A stretch of DNA of 64,000 nt from Bradymonadales bacterium. GTDB lineage: Bacteria > Myxococcota_A > Bradymonadia > JAFGEP01. Position 1 is the stretch's first letter, and every line of letters begins with the position of its first letter. A program made the position numbers and the translations under genes. The notes beneath the pieces were generated by a model. The model ran no database searches. It was not told the origin of the DNA and saw only the letters and a program-made list of their open reading frames with translations. The DNA lies in contig JAFGEP010000086.1 in assembly GCA_016931535.1 (NCBI GenBank), positions 1 through 64,000 on the forward strand, written 5' to 3'. Shown piece after piece: positions 1-9,177 of the stretch.

Positions 1-72
1 GAAAGGGCGAGACATACCAGCTGACGGAGGGCGATGGAAAAGCGAATTGGGACAGCCCACGTGACCGGTGAA

Positions 73-3000
73 CTAGCTACATCCGCTGGTCGAGCCACAG
101 GTGTCGCACTTGAGGCAGGTTCCGTTTCGCACCAGGGTGAAGTTGCCACATTCGGAGCAGGGGTCTCCCTCATACCCCTTCATCCGGGCCACTTCCATCC
201 GGACCAGGCGTCCCCCCTCCTGGTGTAGCGACAGCGCGGCGGTAAATCCGTCACCGTCGAAGCCGGCGCTGTCCTTGAGGGTTCCGGAGCCGTTTTTCCG
301 TTTTTTTCCGTTCCCTCCGGCGGGTTGAGACTGAGATCCCGCTTCTGCGGCCCTTGCCGTCAGGATCTGTTCCTCCCCCGGCTCCAGCAGGAGAACGGGC
401 ATCTCCTGGTGTGGTTCGGCGGCCATCTCCCGCCCCTGCATGAACCCCCGGGAAGGGGTATGTCTCGGCCGACGGCCGTTGGAGCCGGCATGATAACCCA
501 CGGCGTAGGGAGCTTCAGAGGGAGACCTTTGCAGGGCCTGAGCGGGCTCTGCCTCTTCCGGTTCCTCCTGAGTGTGGGGTTTGCCCTGGGTTTGAGCGCC
601 GGCATAGATCTCCTCCGGCTTGACCTGGACCAGGTCGGTACGGCCCAGGTAAGAAAGCCCTAGCTCCCGGAAGATGTAGTCGATGACGCTGGTGGCCATC
701 TTGATGTTGTCGTGTCCGCAGACCATGCCGGACGGCTCGAAGCGGGTGAAGACAAAGGCGTCGACGTACTCCTCCAGGGGCACTCCGAACTGCAGCCCCA
801 AGGAAACGGCGATGGCGAAGCAGTTCAACAGACTGCGGAAGGCCGCCCCTTCGCGGTGCATGTCGATGAAGATCTCCCCCAACGAGCCGTCGGCGTACTC
901 TCCGGTGCGCAGGTAGATATTGTGGTTACCGAGAGAAGCCTTCTGGGTGTAGCCCCCCCGTCGGTTGGGCAATCGACGGCGTTTTGCGAGGTATCGGGTG
1001 ACCACCCGCTCCTTGACCACCTCCACAGGCCGTTCGATGACCTCGGGCTGAGGGGGTTGGATCGAGGAGAACAGGAAGTCCGCTGCCGAGATGCTCTGAA
1101 GCGGCTGACTCAGCTTGGAGCCGTCGCGGTAGATGGCGATGGCCTTGACCATTCCCTGGTGAGCCATCCGGAACACCTCTTTGACCTCTTCGACGGTGCT
1201 CTCGTTGGGCATGTTGATGGTCTTGCTGATGGCCCCGCTGACAAACGGCTGAACCGCGGCGAGCATCCGCACGTGGGCCCTGTGGTCGATGAAGCGACGC
1301 CCGATCTTGCCGCACCGGTTGGCGCAGTCGAACACGGCGAGGTGCTCGAGTTCGAGGTGAGGCGCTCCTTCCAGCGTCATCGTCCCGCAGGCGTGGCGGT
1401 TGGCCTGTTCGATCTGCTCCGAGGTGAACCCGAGATCCCTGAGCATGTCGAACCGCGGATCATCCATCTGCACCTCGTCAAAGCCCAACGTATCGGTGCA
1501 GAACCGCTCACCCAACACATGCTTGTTGAAGGCGAACTCGATGGTGAAAGACGAGGCCAGCGCCTTTTCCAGTCGATCCAAAACCGGATCGGTGAACCCC
1601 TTGCTCTTCAGGCTCTCGTGGTTGATGTGAGGGGCCGAGACCAGGCTTCCGCTGCCCTGGCAGTAGCCCACGATCTCCGCTACCTGGTCTGGGGTGTACC
1701 CCAGGCGCGCCAGAGCCGGTGGAACCGACTGGTTGATGATCTTGAAATACCCCCCACCCGCCAGCTTCTTGAACTTCACCAGCGAGAAGTCGGGCTCGAT
1801 ACCGGTCGTATCGCAATCCATCAGCAAGCCGATCGTGCCGGTTGGCGCGATGACCGTCGTCTGGGCGTTTCGAAAGCCGAACCGCTCCCCCATCTCCAGC
1901 GCCAAATCCCAGGCCCGGCTGGCCGCCTGGTAGACAGGGGCCGGGCACAGCGCTCGGTCCACCTCCATGGGACGGATGCTGAGCCCCTCGTAATCTCCCT
2001 CTGTCGTGCCCTGGATCGCGCGGCGATGGTTCCGGATCACCTTCAGCATGCTGTCTTGGTTTCGGGCAAATCCGGGAAAGGGACCCAGCTTGGCCGCCAT
2101 CTCGGCGCTGGTACGATAGGCCACACCGCTCATGAGGGCCGTGATACCCCCGGCCCAGGCCAGCGCTTCCGGGCTGTCGTAGGGGATGGAGTTGACCATC
2201 AAGAGCGAGCCGATATTGGCATACCCCAGCCCGATCGTGCGGAACTCGTAGGACAGCTCGGCGATCCGCCGGCTCGGGTACTGGGCCATCAACACGCTGA
2301 TCTCCAGAGTGATGGTCCACAACCGACAGGCGTGCTCGAACGCCTGCACGTCGAACCCGTCGTCGCCCAAGAACCGCTTCAGGTTCAGCGAGGCCAGGTT
2401 GCAGGCGGTATCGTCCAGAAACATGTACTCGGAGCAGGGGTTCGAAGCGCGGATCGGGCCGTCCGCCGGGCAGGTGTGCCACTCGTTGATGGTAGTATCG
2501 AACTGGACCCCCGGATCGGCAACCGACCAGGCCGCCATCGCGATCCGCTCCCAGAGCTGGCGGGCACTGACCCGCTTGGATATTTGCCGGCTGGTGCGCC
2601 GGACCAGCTCCCAATCGCCGTTGTTGTCCAGCGCCTCCATGAATGGGTTGGGGATCCGCACCGAGTTGTTGGCATTCTGACCCGATACCGTGGCGTAGGT
2701 TTCCGACTCCCAGCTGGTGGTCAGCTCCTTGATCGCCATGGCGGGTTGTCCCTGCCCGGCCAGCTGGATGGCCCGAAAGACATAGCCTGGCGGGATCTCC
2801 GCCATGAGCGCCTGCCCGACCGCCTGCTTCAGCTCCGGGTTGTGCCGCGGATCCAGGCGCTGCTCGTCGGGCAGATCGACCTGACAGGCCTCGTAGATCC
2901 GGGTGAGCTTCTCCTTCATCATCCGCGACCCCGCCACCAGGGCCGCCACCTTTTGCTCCTCGTACACCTTCCAGTCCACGAAGGACTCGATGTCGGGATG

Positions 3001-3858
3001 GTCCAAATCCAGGCAGACCATCTTGGCAGCCCGCCGCGTCGTTCCCCCGCTCTTGATGGCGCCGGCGGCCCGGTCTCCGATCTTCAAGAAGCTCATCAAC
3101 CCGCTGGAGCGCCCCCCACCGGACAACGGCTCCCCCTCCCCGCGAAGTGCCGAGAAGTTGGTCCCCGTGCCCGAACCGTACTTGAACAGCCGCGCCTCCC
3201 GGGTCCAGAGGTCCATGATCCCGTTCTCGTTGACCAGGTCGTCGGAGATCCCCTGGATGAAACAGGCATGCGGCTGAGGGTGGGTGTAGGCGTCCTCGCT
3301 GGCGCGGACCGCCCCGGTCTGGGGATCGGCGTAGAAGTGACCCTGCGGCGGCCCCGAGATGCCGTAGGCCCAGTGCAGGCCGGTGTTGAACCACTGGGGA
3401 CTGTTGGGGGCGCACATCTGTCGCGCCAACATCACCCAGATCTCATCCCGAAAGGCTCGGGCATCCTCCTCGGTGTCGAAGTAGCCGTGACGGTAACCCC
3501 AGTAGGTCCAGCATCCTGCCAGGCGATCGAACACCTGGCGGGCATCGGTCTCGGAGACGAAGCGCTCCTCCTGGGGAATTTTGGAGAGCCGCTCCTGATC
3601 CGGTATGCTCCGCTGCATCCAGTCCGGAACCCCCTCCTCCTCGACCCTGACGGTGGCCACCGGCACCCCTGCTCGGCGAAAGTACTTCTGGGCAAGAATG
3701 TCGGTGGCCACCTGGGACCAAGTCTTCGGAACGGCGATATTCCGTGCCTCGAATACCAAACTCCCGTCCGGGTTCCGGATTCCGCTCGTCCTGAGCTCGA
3801 ACTCGATTCCTTCCTGGACAGGTTGACCGGCCCTCGTGAACAGGCGTTGGATGCGCAT
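73..3858 (-). CDS. nrdJ: Adenosylcobalamin-dependent (class II) ribonucleoside-diphosphate reductase
   Basis: Reduces ribonucleotides to deoxyribonucleotides with a B12-generated radical; cytosolic. The 1261-aa protein shows PNSPQWFNTG (residues 151-160), HACF (Cys199) and NPCSE (Cys475, expected thiyl-radical Cys), all in the RNR barrel. A TSCPD-type domain follows near residues 960-1080. After a low-complexity linker comes a C-terminal zinc ribbon (about 1234-1261) with CSECG and CDTCG, likely the redox-active Cys tail. No N-terminal ATP-cone is evident. ATG at 3858 is preceded by a strong AAGGAGGAG. The gene stands alone with its own promoter and paired NrdR boxes, so repression by NrdR is expected. 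Family assignment is firm. Confidence 0.96.
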   Translation of the reverse strand: MRIQRLFTRAGQPVQEGIEFELRTSGIRNPDGSLVFEARNIAVPKTWSQVATDILAQKYFRRAGVPVATVRVEEEGVPDWMQRSIPDQERLSKIPQEERFVSETDARQVFDRLAGCWTYWGYRHGYFDTEEDARAFRDEIWVMLARQMCAPNSPQWFNTGLHWAYGISGPPQGHFYADPQTGAVRASEDAYTHPQPHACFIQGISDDLVNENGIMDLWTREARLFKYGSGTGTNFSALRGEGEPLSGGGRSSGLMSFLKIGDRAAGAIKSGGTTRRAAKMVCLDLDHPDIESFVDWKVYEEQKVAALVAGSRMMKEKLTRIYEACQVDLPDEQRLDPRHNPELKQAVGQALMAEIPPGYVFRAIQLAGQGQPAMAIKELTTSWESETYATVSGQNANNSVRIPNPFMEALDNNGDWELVRRTSRQISKRVSARQLWERIAMAAWSVADPGVQFDTTINEWHTCPADGPIRASNPCSEYMFLDDTACNLASLNLKRFLGDDGFDVQAFEHACRLWTITLEISVLMAQYPSRRIAELSYEFRTIGLGYANIGSLLMVNSIPYDSPEALAWAGGITALMSGVAYRTSAEMAAKLGPFPGFARNQDSMLKVIRNHRRAIQGTTEGDYEGLSIRPMEVDRALCPAPVYQAASRAWDLALEMGERFGFRNAQTTVIAPTGTIGLLMDCDTTGIEPDFSLVKFKKLAGGGYFKIINQSVPPALARLGYTPDQVAEIVGYCQGSGSLVSAPHINHESLKSKGFTDPVLDRLEKALASSFTIEFAFNKHVLGERFCTDTLGFDEVQMDDPRFDMLRDLGFTSEQIEQANRHACGTMTLEGAPHLELEHLAVFDCANRCGKIGRRFIDHRAHVRMLAAVQPFVSGAISKTINMPNESTVEEVKEVFRMAHQGMVKAIAIYRDGSKLSQPLQSISAADFLFSSIQPPQPEVIERPVEVVKERVVTRYLAKRRRLPNRRGGYTQKASLGNHNIYLRTGEYADGSLGEIFIDMHREGAAFRSLLNCFAIAVSLGLQFGVPLEEYVDAFVFTRFEPSGMVCGHDNIKMATSVIDYIFRELGLSYLGRTDLVQVKPEEIYAGAQTQGKPHTQEEPEEAEPAQALQRSPSEAPYAVGYHAGSNGRRPRHTPSRGFMQGREMAAEPHQEMPVLLLEPGEEQILTARAAEAGSQSQPAGGNGKKRKNGSGTLKDSAGFDGDGFTAALSLHQEGGRLVRMEVARMKGYEGDPCSECGNFTLVRNGTCLKCDTCGSTSGCS

Positions 3859-4236
3859 CGACTCCTCCTTGGTCGTACTTTCGAATCCCTGGCCCTTCTC
3901 CTCTCGACCGGCGGAAACCCGACCTCCTCCCTCCGCAAGCCGAAAGAGGCTCTCTGCCGGCGCCGTCCTTTGGCTCCGGCCACCTGATCGCTCGGGCTAC
4001 GGCGAAGACACCTCCAGACAGGATCCGTGATGGTACCATCGCAGCCTCGGCCCTCTTCATCGGACTCAGAGCGGCCACCGGGATTACCGGCCCCTGTCAA
4101 GAGAAAGCTCGCCTCCAGCCCGCGCCAGAAGCAGTCAAACAGTCCAACGACGGTAACGCACGAACCAATCAGAGCACAGAATTGTCCCGATTTATCGAAT
4201 ACTTAAATGATCTGGTTCACGCCGTGGTGCAGCTAA

Positions 4237-4265
4237 ACACTACGTAACCGAAAACTGGCTGTCAA
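4237..4265 (-). promoter_or_regulatory. Predicted sigma70-type promoter of nrdJ
   Basis: On the minus strand a perfect TTGACA (4265-4260) is followed by a 17-bp spacer and TAGTGT (4242-4237). Transcription would start near 4230, giving nrdJ a leader of about 370 nt. It lies immediately downstream of two NrdR-box-like repeats. Confidence 0.55.
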
Positions 4266-4269
4266 GAAA

Positions 4270-4318
4270 AACCCAAGATGTTGTGGCACCAGGTTCTCAA
4301 CAACCCAATATGTTGTGG
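4270..4318 (-). promoter_or_regulatory. Two NrdR boxes upstream of nrdJ
   Basis: Two 17-bp near-identical direct repeats, 4302-4318 and 4270-4286, differ at one base and are spaced 32 bp start to start, about three helical turns. Read on the minus strand they are CCACAACATATTGGGT and CCACAACATCTTGGGT. Both match the conserved C, C, A, A, T, T, G and G positions of the NrdR-box consensus (acaCwAtATaTwGtgt type). Paired boxes at about 31-33 bp are the usual NrdR arrangement. The nrdR gene is not in the window. Confidence 0.8.
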
Positions 4319-4481
4319 TTTGGCAGCAAATCCGCACCCTTCGATCCCGAACTGAAGTGATTTCTAGGGCGACTCATCCGGCTTCTATCAGAGAAAAGTG
4401 GTCCTCCGAACCTCTCGCAAATATTCTTGCTGCACCAGAAAAAAAGGGCGCCCGACACCGTTAACCAACTGAAATCAATCA

Positions 4482-4509
4482 AGAAAAAAGAGGCCTGCCC
4501 CGCCAAACC
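4482..4509 (-). terminator. Possible Rho-independent terminator after the 884-aa VWA gene
   Basis: On the minus strand, just past the stop codon, GGTTTG pairs with CAGGCC (two G-U pairs) around a 6-nt loop and is followed by TCTTTTTTC. The stem is short, so the call is tentative, but the position is right for the end of the MoxR/VWA cassette. Confidence 0.4.
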
Positions 4510-4512
4510 CTG

Positions 4513-7167
4513 TTACCACTCCCGACCTGGCCTCCGCAAAAAAGCATCCAGGGGCATCAACAACAGGGCTGCCCAAAGAAAGACCGGCCACAGCAGTCGA
4601 ACCTCCTCCAACTCCGCCATCGATCCGCCGATCTCCCCCACCTCGGGGCTCATCACCCCCCCGCTGCGTGCCGCCAGATCCAACAACAGCTCGCGATCTG
4701 CCTGACGGTATCCGAACTCCCCCGAGGACGGGGATACGAACGAGTGCTCCCCAAACACCTCTCCGCTAGCATCGGCCACGATGACCTGGTAACTCCGTCC
4801 CGGTTCGGTCATCAAGCGGCTTTCCCACAGCCCCGGTTCCACGACCTCCAGAGAAATAGCCCGCTCCTCGCCGATCTGGACCCCACCCGCTCCGATCTCC
4901 CGGACGCTGCCGGTCATCCCCCCCTCCAGCTCGGTCAACCCCTCCCGGGAACGCCGAGCCAGCTGAAGATGGGCCTGTCCCTGCTCGAACCGCACCTCCA
5001 TCACCGTGTCATCCCCCTCCCGTCGCCGAAGACCCCAGCGGGCCAGCTGCGTCCAGAAGCGGGGATACCCCTCCCATGAGAGCCACTGAGCCGACCAGCG
5101 CGGACCCGCGTCAAACCCCATGGCGGCTACCTGGCCCAGCCCGTACTGCCAGGTGGTCATTACCGGATAGCCTTCCGGACTGGTCATCGAGACCTGAGCC
5201 GTGGCCCGCGCCTCGAGCTGGATGAAGCCGCCCAGAAGTGGGGAGCGCCTGAACTCGATCCCATCCATCGCCGGGTGCTCCTCCTGGACCCGGACCCGGA
5301 AGGGGGCCTCGTGTAGCACGCTGTCGAGCAGCCGTTGCGTCTCCTGGACGAACAGGGCCTCCAGGTCGGATGCCCGCGCGGTCAAGTAGTGACGTCCCCC
5401 GCCCGCCTCCGCCAGCTGCCGAAGAAAGTTGGCATCCACATCCGTCGGCATACCGATCCCGATGACGCTGACCGTGATCCCCTCCATGCGCATGGCACGG
5501 GCCAGGTCGTAGCTGTTGGGGCCGCTTCCCCATCCGAAGGGCACACCCGAGACCTGCTCTTCGCTGTCGGCCGCATCAGCGAACAGGATCACGTGGCGCA
5601 ACGGCAAGTCCTGGTTGCGCATGGTGCGAAAAGCCTCGCGCAGCGCGGTGTAGACGTAGATCCCTCCCCCCCCGGCCTGGATGCCCCGGATCGACCGCTC
5701 CGTCTGCTCGGGTTGCAGTACCTCCTGGATCGGCACTACCCAGTCCACCCGGTCATCCACCGCCATCACCCCCAGCCGATCAACGGGACGCAACAGAAGC
5801 ATGGCGGCCACCGAGGCCAGGTTGGCCAGATCCATCTTGGTGCCCCCCTCCACCCAGGTGTCCATGCTGCCCGAGTTGTCCAGAATGATGATCATGGCCG
5901 CCGCGGGCTGCAGCTCCGGATCTCTCGGCCTGAGCTCGACCGGCAGCAGGGCAGCCAGCTCGGTACCACCGTATCCTCCCAGCTCGTACGATCGATCGCC
6001 ACCAAGCACCACCAGGCCCCCGCCGCTGCTGACATATCGCCGCAACGCCTGGATGGTGCCTCCGTCGAGGACCGGCTCCCCTTCCTCGGTCGCCACTGCC
6101 GGCACGTTGCCCAGCACAACCAGATCCACCGCGGAAAGGTCGGGCCGAACGGCAGCCAGTTCAGCCAGCGGCCGGATCTCCACCTCCATCCGTTCAGCCT
6201 TGAGCACCTGCGAAAGGTGGGTCACCTCGGCCGGATCGCGAGCGATAATCAGCACCTGGGGAGGGACATCGACGCGGATTCCCACCACCGCCGAGTTGTT
6301 GGCCGGCTGGCTGTCAGCCAGGCCCTCCTCCAGCAACAGCTCGGCCCGCAGCCGTGCCAGCCCTGGTTGCACCCCCTCGTCCAGCGGGCTTTCGAAAGGG
6401 ATCGCGTGTCGCTCGCCTGGTGGGATACGCAAAGCCCGCTCCAGGATGACCTGCTTCTCCAGGGTAATCCGGATCCGCCCCACCAGCTCCTCCAGTCCGC
6501 TCTGCACCAGGATCTCCCCCCCCACGGTCTCGGCGGGACGAACCCGCTGTCGGATCGGGTTGATGGAGACTACGGACGGATCGAAGGCGCCTGGCTCGAT
6601 GACCACCGTGAAGATGGGCACGCCGCGCTCTCGAGCGGCAGCCAGCCCCAGATCGCCATCCGATCGGGTGGGCCTGCCATCGCTGAACAACACGATCCGT
6701 CCCAGGTGGCCCTCCGGGATCAGGCCCAGCGCCACTTGGAGTGCCAGGCCCAGGTCGGTCTCGGCAACCGGCTCGTCCCGTAGCACGGGCGGCAGGCTCC
6801 ATTCGTCCCCCGGATGCACCGCCACCCAGGGTCGATCGTCAAAAAGTACCAATCCCGCTCTCTCCTGGGGTGCCAGCGCTGCCCAAAACGACTCGACCCG
6901 AGCCAACGCGTCTTGGAGTGCGACTTCGGGGATGCTGGCCGAGCGGTCGACCAGGAAGATGACCTCCGCCGTCTCCCGCTTCTGCATGATCTTGGGGCCG
7001 GCAAGGGCCACCACCAACGACAGGAGCAACAGGGTTCGAACCGCCACGGCGAACAGCTGGCGGTCCCGACTCGATCCCCAGCGCCGCCAGGCGTCCCAAA
7101 CCGCCGGCGGGAGCAAGGCCAGTGCGAGCCACAGGTAGACCGGATTGGCGAACCAATGTTGAAGCAT
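4513..7167 (-). CDS. Membrane protein with two VWA domains and a glutamine-amidotransferase-like segment
   Basis: 884 aa. Two N-terminal hydrophobic segments (about 8-24 and 40-58) lead into a first VWA domain with MIDAS motif DRSAS (74-78). A Rossmann-like middle region (about 290-410) with repeated GGG/LGGD turns resembles the class I amidotransferase-like fold common in these proteins. A second VWA domain carries LDNSGSM near 426. A final transmembrane helix sits at the C-terminus. It is the last gene of the MoxR-DUF58-VWA cassette, 9 bp after the preceding gene. Members of this family are envelope proteins thought to be chaperoned by MoxR ATPases. No enzymatic activity can be assigned. 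Confidence 0.8.
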   Translation of the reverse strand: MLQHWFANPVYLWLALALLPPAVWDAWRRWGSSRDRQLFAVAVRTLLLLSLVVALAGPKIMQKRETAEVIFLVDRSASIPEVALQDALARVESFWAALAPQERAGLVLFDDRPWVAVHPGDEWSLPPVLRDEPVAETDLGLALQVALGLIPEGHLGRIVLFSDGRPTRSDGDLGLAAARERGVPIFTVVIEPGAFDPSVVSINPIRQRVRPAETVGGEILVQSGLEELVGRIRITLEKQVILERALRIPPGERHAIPFESPLDEGVQPGLARLRAELLLEEGLADSQPANNSAVVGIRVDVPPQVLIIARDPAEVTHLSQVLKAERMEVEIRPLAELAAVRPDLSAVDLVVLGNVPAVATEEGEPVLDGGTIQALRRYVSSGGGLVVLGGDRSYELGGYGGTELAALLPVELRPRDPELQPAAAMIIILDNSGSMDTWVEGGTKMDLANLASVAAMLLLRPVDRLGVMAVDDRVDWVVPIQEVLQPEQTERSIRGIQAGGGGIYVYTALREAFRTMRNQDLPLRHVILFADAADSEEQVSGVPFGWGSGPNSYDLARAMRMEGITVSVIGIGMPTDVDANFLRQLAEAGGGRHYLTARASDLEALFVQETQRLLDSVLHEAPFRVRVQEEHPAMDGIEFRRSPLLGGFIQLEARATAQVSMTSPEGYPVMTTWQYGLGQVAAMGFDAGPRWSAQWLSWEGYPRFWTQLARWGLRRREGDDTVMEVRFEQGQAHLQLARRSREGLTELEGGMTGSVREIGAGGVQIGEERAISLEVVEPGLWESRLMTEPGRSYQVIVADASGEVFGEHSFVSPSSGEFGYRQADRELLLDLAARSGGVMSPEVGEIGGSMAELEEVRLLWPVFLWAALLLMPLDAFLRRPGREW

Positions 7168-7176
7168 GGCGTTACC

Positions 7177-9177
7177 TCACTTCCCCCTGGCTGCCTCGGG
7201 CGATGCCGAGGGGAAGGGCCCAGATTCCAACACTGGCCCAGCGAGCGGCGGGGGGGTGGTCGAGCCACCGGAGGTGGCGGATCGAGGGGGCCGGCCGCTT
7301 CTCCGAATCGCTTGGCGGCGAGATCCTGGTGCTCCCCGCCGTCGTCCCAACTTTATTTCCAGGCCGGACAGGCTGGGCAGCAGCCATTCCACCAGCAGGA
7401 AAGCCAGGGCAGCCAGCAGCAGGATCCACCAGGGAAACTCGGCAAGGCGCTCCACCTCGGACCAGCCGGACCGAGCGCCGACCCTCAGCCGGTTTGTCGG
7501 CACCAGGCTGGACTCCTCCGGCGAGAACAGGTTGACCGCCACCAGCGCTCGATAAAGCCCATCCTCATCCAGGAGGCGGTAGACCCCCTCTCCCATCACC
7601 GGCTCGCCCGCCTCCACCACGCCGATTCCTTCTCCCCCCTCCATCGCCATGACCTGCTCCAACCGCGATCCCGACCGGGCAGCCAATCGTCCCCCGGTAA
7701 CGAGGTTGGCCGGGATCTCGAGGCCGGAGACCGGTTGCGCCCACTCCACGATGTTGGCCACCAGGTTGACGAAGGCCACTCGCAGGGGAAAATCCGAGCT
7801 GTCGGGATGAAAGGTGAAGTACAGCACCTCGGCCCCCTGGTGCTCGAACAGGAAGGCCAATGGCCCATCCGCGGTGTCCATGACCGACCGGGCCCCCTCG
7901 GGAAGCTCGGTCGCGGTGGCGCCGGACAGGTGAACGCCGTCCAGGTTCACGAACCGGAACAGGGGATCATCAAAAGACCAGCGGATGATCTCCGGACTGG
8001 GGATCCGCCCGCTGGTCGCCAGCCCGAACCAATCCGGGTTCGCGTCCAGCACCAGCAGGTGCCGAGCCGGCAAGCGCACCGATTCGAGAGAGGAGTCGAC
8101 CACAACCAGGTCGAAAGGGATGGCCGTCTCGAAGGTCTCCTCCGGCCCTGACACCGTCAGATCCACCCGGGGATGCATCCGGAGCGCCTCGGCCAGAAAG
8201 GTGGTGGGGTAGTCGCCCTGGTACAGGACCGACACCCGACCACCCGGTCGGACCACGGCAAAAGCCTGGTCGTCGGCCGCCAGTGCGTCCTCGCCTTCGA
8301 CCTCCAGACGAGCGCTGAGAATCTCCCCGGACGGCAGGGGCAACCTCACCAACCGCTCCAGGGTAGATCCGCCAGGAACCGGTTCGGTCAAGACGTCGAT
8401 GATCTGGCCATCCAGTTCCAGCTCCACGGTGGCCGACCGCTCCTGTTCTGAACCGTTGTGGATCGCCAGGTAGATCTCGTGCAACCCCAGGGCGTCTGCC
8501 TCCCTCACCGTCAGGCCGGTGATGCCCAGGTTGGAAGCAACCTTCCCCACCTGAACGTAGCGAAGCGGGCAGGAAAGTCGAGGGATCGAAAGCCTGCCCC
8601 CATCGGAAACCAGGATGATCTCGGTCGTTTCCGGCTGTTGGCACATGGCATCGGCGATCAGCAACGCCCCAGCGCTGGCGGCTGCGCTTCCGGCCGGCGT
8701 CAGGCGCGAAGCGGCTGCCAGCAGAGCGCCCGGGTTGTCGGTCCAGCCTGTGCGAAGGCGAGCCTCGGGACCGAAGGTGATCAGCGCCACCTGGTCCTGG
8801 GGGCCCACGTTTCCAGTGAAATCGCCGAGCTGAGCCAGGGCGCGCTCCCATCGGCTATGCTCCTGGAGCGGTTCTCGAGCATCCATGCTGGCTGAGGTAT
8901 CCAGGACGACCAGATAGCGACGCCAAACGCGATCGACTCCACGGGGACCGAGCGCCGCCAGCACCAACGCCGACAGCGCCAGCAAGGTCAAAAGGAGCGC
9001 CACCAGGTGCCGAGGGGTAGCGAAATGGAGACGGGTAGAAGACTGATGGGCCAGACGCCGATACAACAGCAGGCTGGGAACCTGGCGGCGACGCCTCCAG
9101 CGTCTGACCAGGAAGGCCAGTATCACCGGCGCCGCCAGTGCCGCGGCCCAGATGGCCCATGGATTGGCGAAGCTCAT
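7177..9177 (-). CDS. BatA-type VWA domain membrane protein
   Basis: 666 aa from the ATG at 9177, which overlaps the stop of the upstream DUF58 gene as ATGA; this coupling decides the start over an upstream in-frame Met. The N-terminus has the BatA/aerotolerance hallmark: a helix, a basic stretch (RRWRRRRQ), then a second helix and a VWA domain with intact MIDAS motif DTSASM. A hydrophobic segment and basic tail lie near the C-terminus. It probably forms an envelope complex with its VWA and DUF58 neighbours under MoxR control. The precise substrate is unknown. Confidence 0.82.
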   Translation of the reverse strand: MSFANPWAIWAAALAAPVILAFLVRRWRRRRQVPSLLLYRRLAHQSSTRLHFATPRHLVALLLTLLALSALVLAALGPRGVDRVWRRYLVVLDTSASMDAREPLQEHSRWERALAQLGDFTGNVGPQDQVALITFGPEARLRTGWTDNPGALLAAASRLTPAGSAAASAGALLIADAMCQQPETTEIILVSDGGRLSIPRLSCPLRYVQVGKVASNLGITGLTVREADALGLHEIYLAIHNGSEQERSATVELELDGQIIDVLTEPVPGGSTLERLVRLPLPSGEILSARLEVEGEDALAADDQAFAVVRPGGRVSVLYQGDYPTTFLAEALRMHPRVDLTVSGPEETFETAIPFDLVVVDSSLESVRLPARHLLVLDANPDWFGLATSGRIPSPEIIRWSFDDPLFRFVNLDGVHLSGATATELPEGARSVMDTADGPLAFLFEHQGAEVLYFTFHPDSSDFPLRVAFVNLVANIVEWAQPVSGLEIPANLVTGGRLAARSGSRLEQVMAMEGGEGIGVVEAGEPVMGEGVYRLLDEDGLYRALVAVNLFSPEESSLVPTNRLRVGARSGWSEVERLAEFPWWILLLAALAFLLVEWLLPSLSGLEIKLGRRRGAPGSRRQAIRRSGRPPRSATSGGSTTPPPLAGPVLESGPFPSASPEAARGK

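Larger units (their letters stand above)
3859..4481. other. Intergenic region and nrdJ leader
   Basis: About 620 bp without a credible gene. It holds the nrdJ promoter and NrdR boxes listed separately. The remaining 370 bp between promoter and start codon is the predicted 5' leader. I looked for cobalamin-riboswitch landmarks (the B12 box and its GCCACTG element) on the nrdJ strand and found none. Confidence 0.6.

Noticed and set aside
1..15. ATG on the minus strand at positions 15-13 as start of another gene
   Set aside because: Only five codons remain in the window and there is no ribosome site.
712..3987. Open frame of 1091 aa on the plus strand opposite nrdJ
   Set aside because: Antisense shadow of a GC-rich gene; Arg/Gly/Pro-rich, no motif, no ribosome site.
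3859..4236. Cobalamin riboswitch in the nrdJ leader
   Set aside because: Neither the B12 box nor the core could be found on the nrdJ strand.
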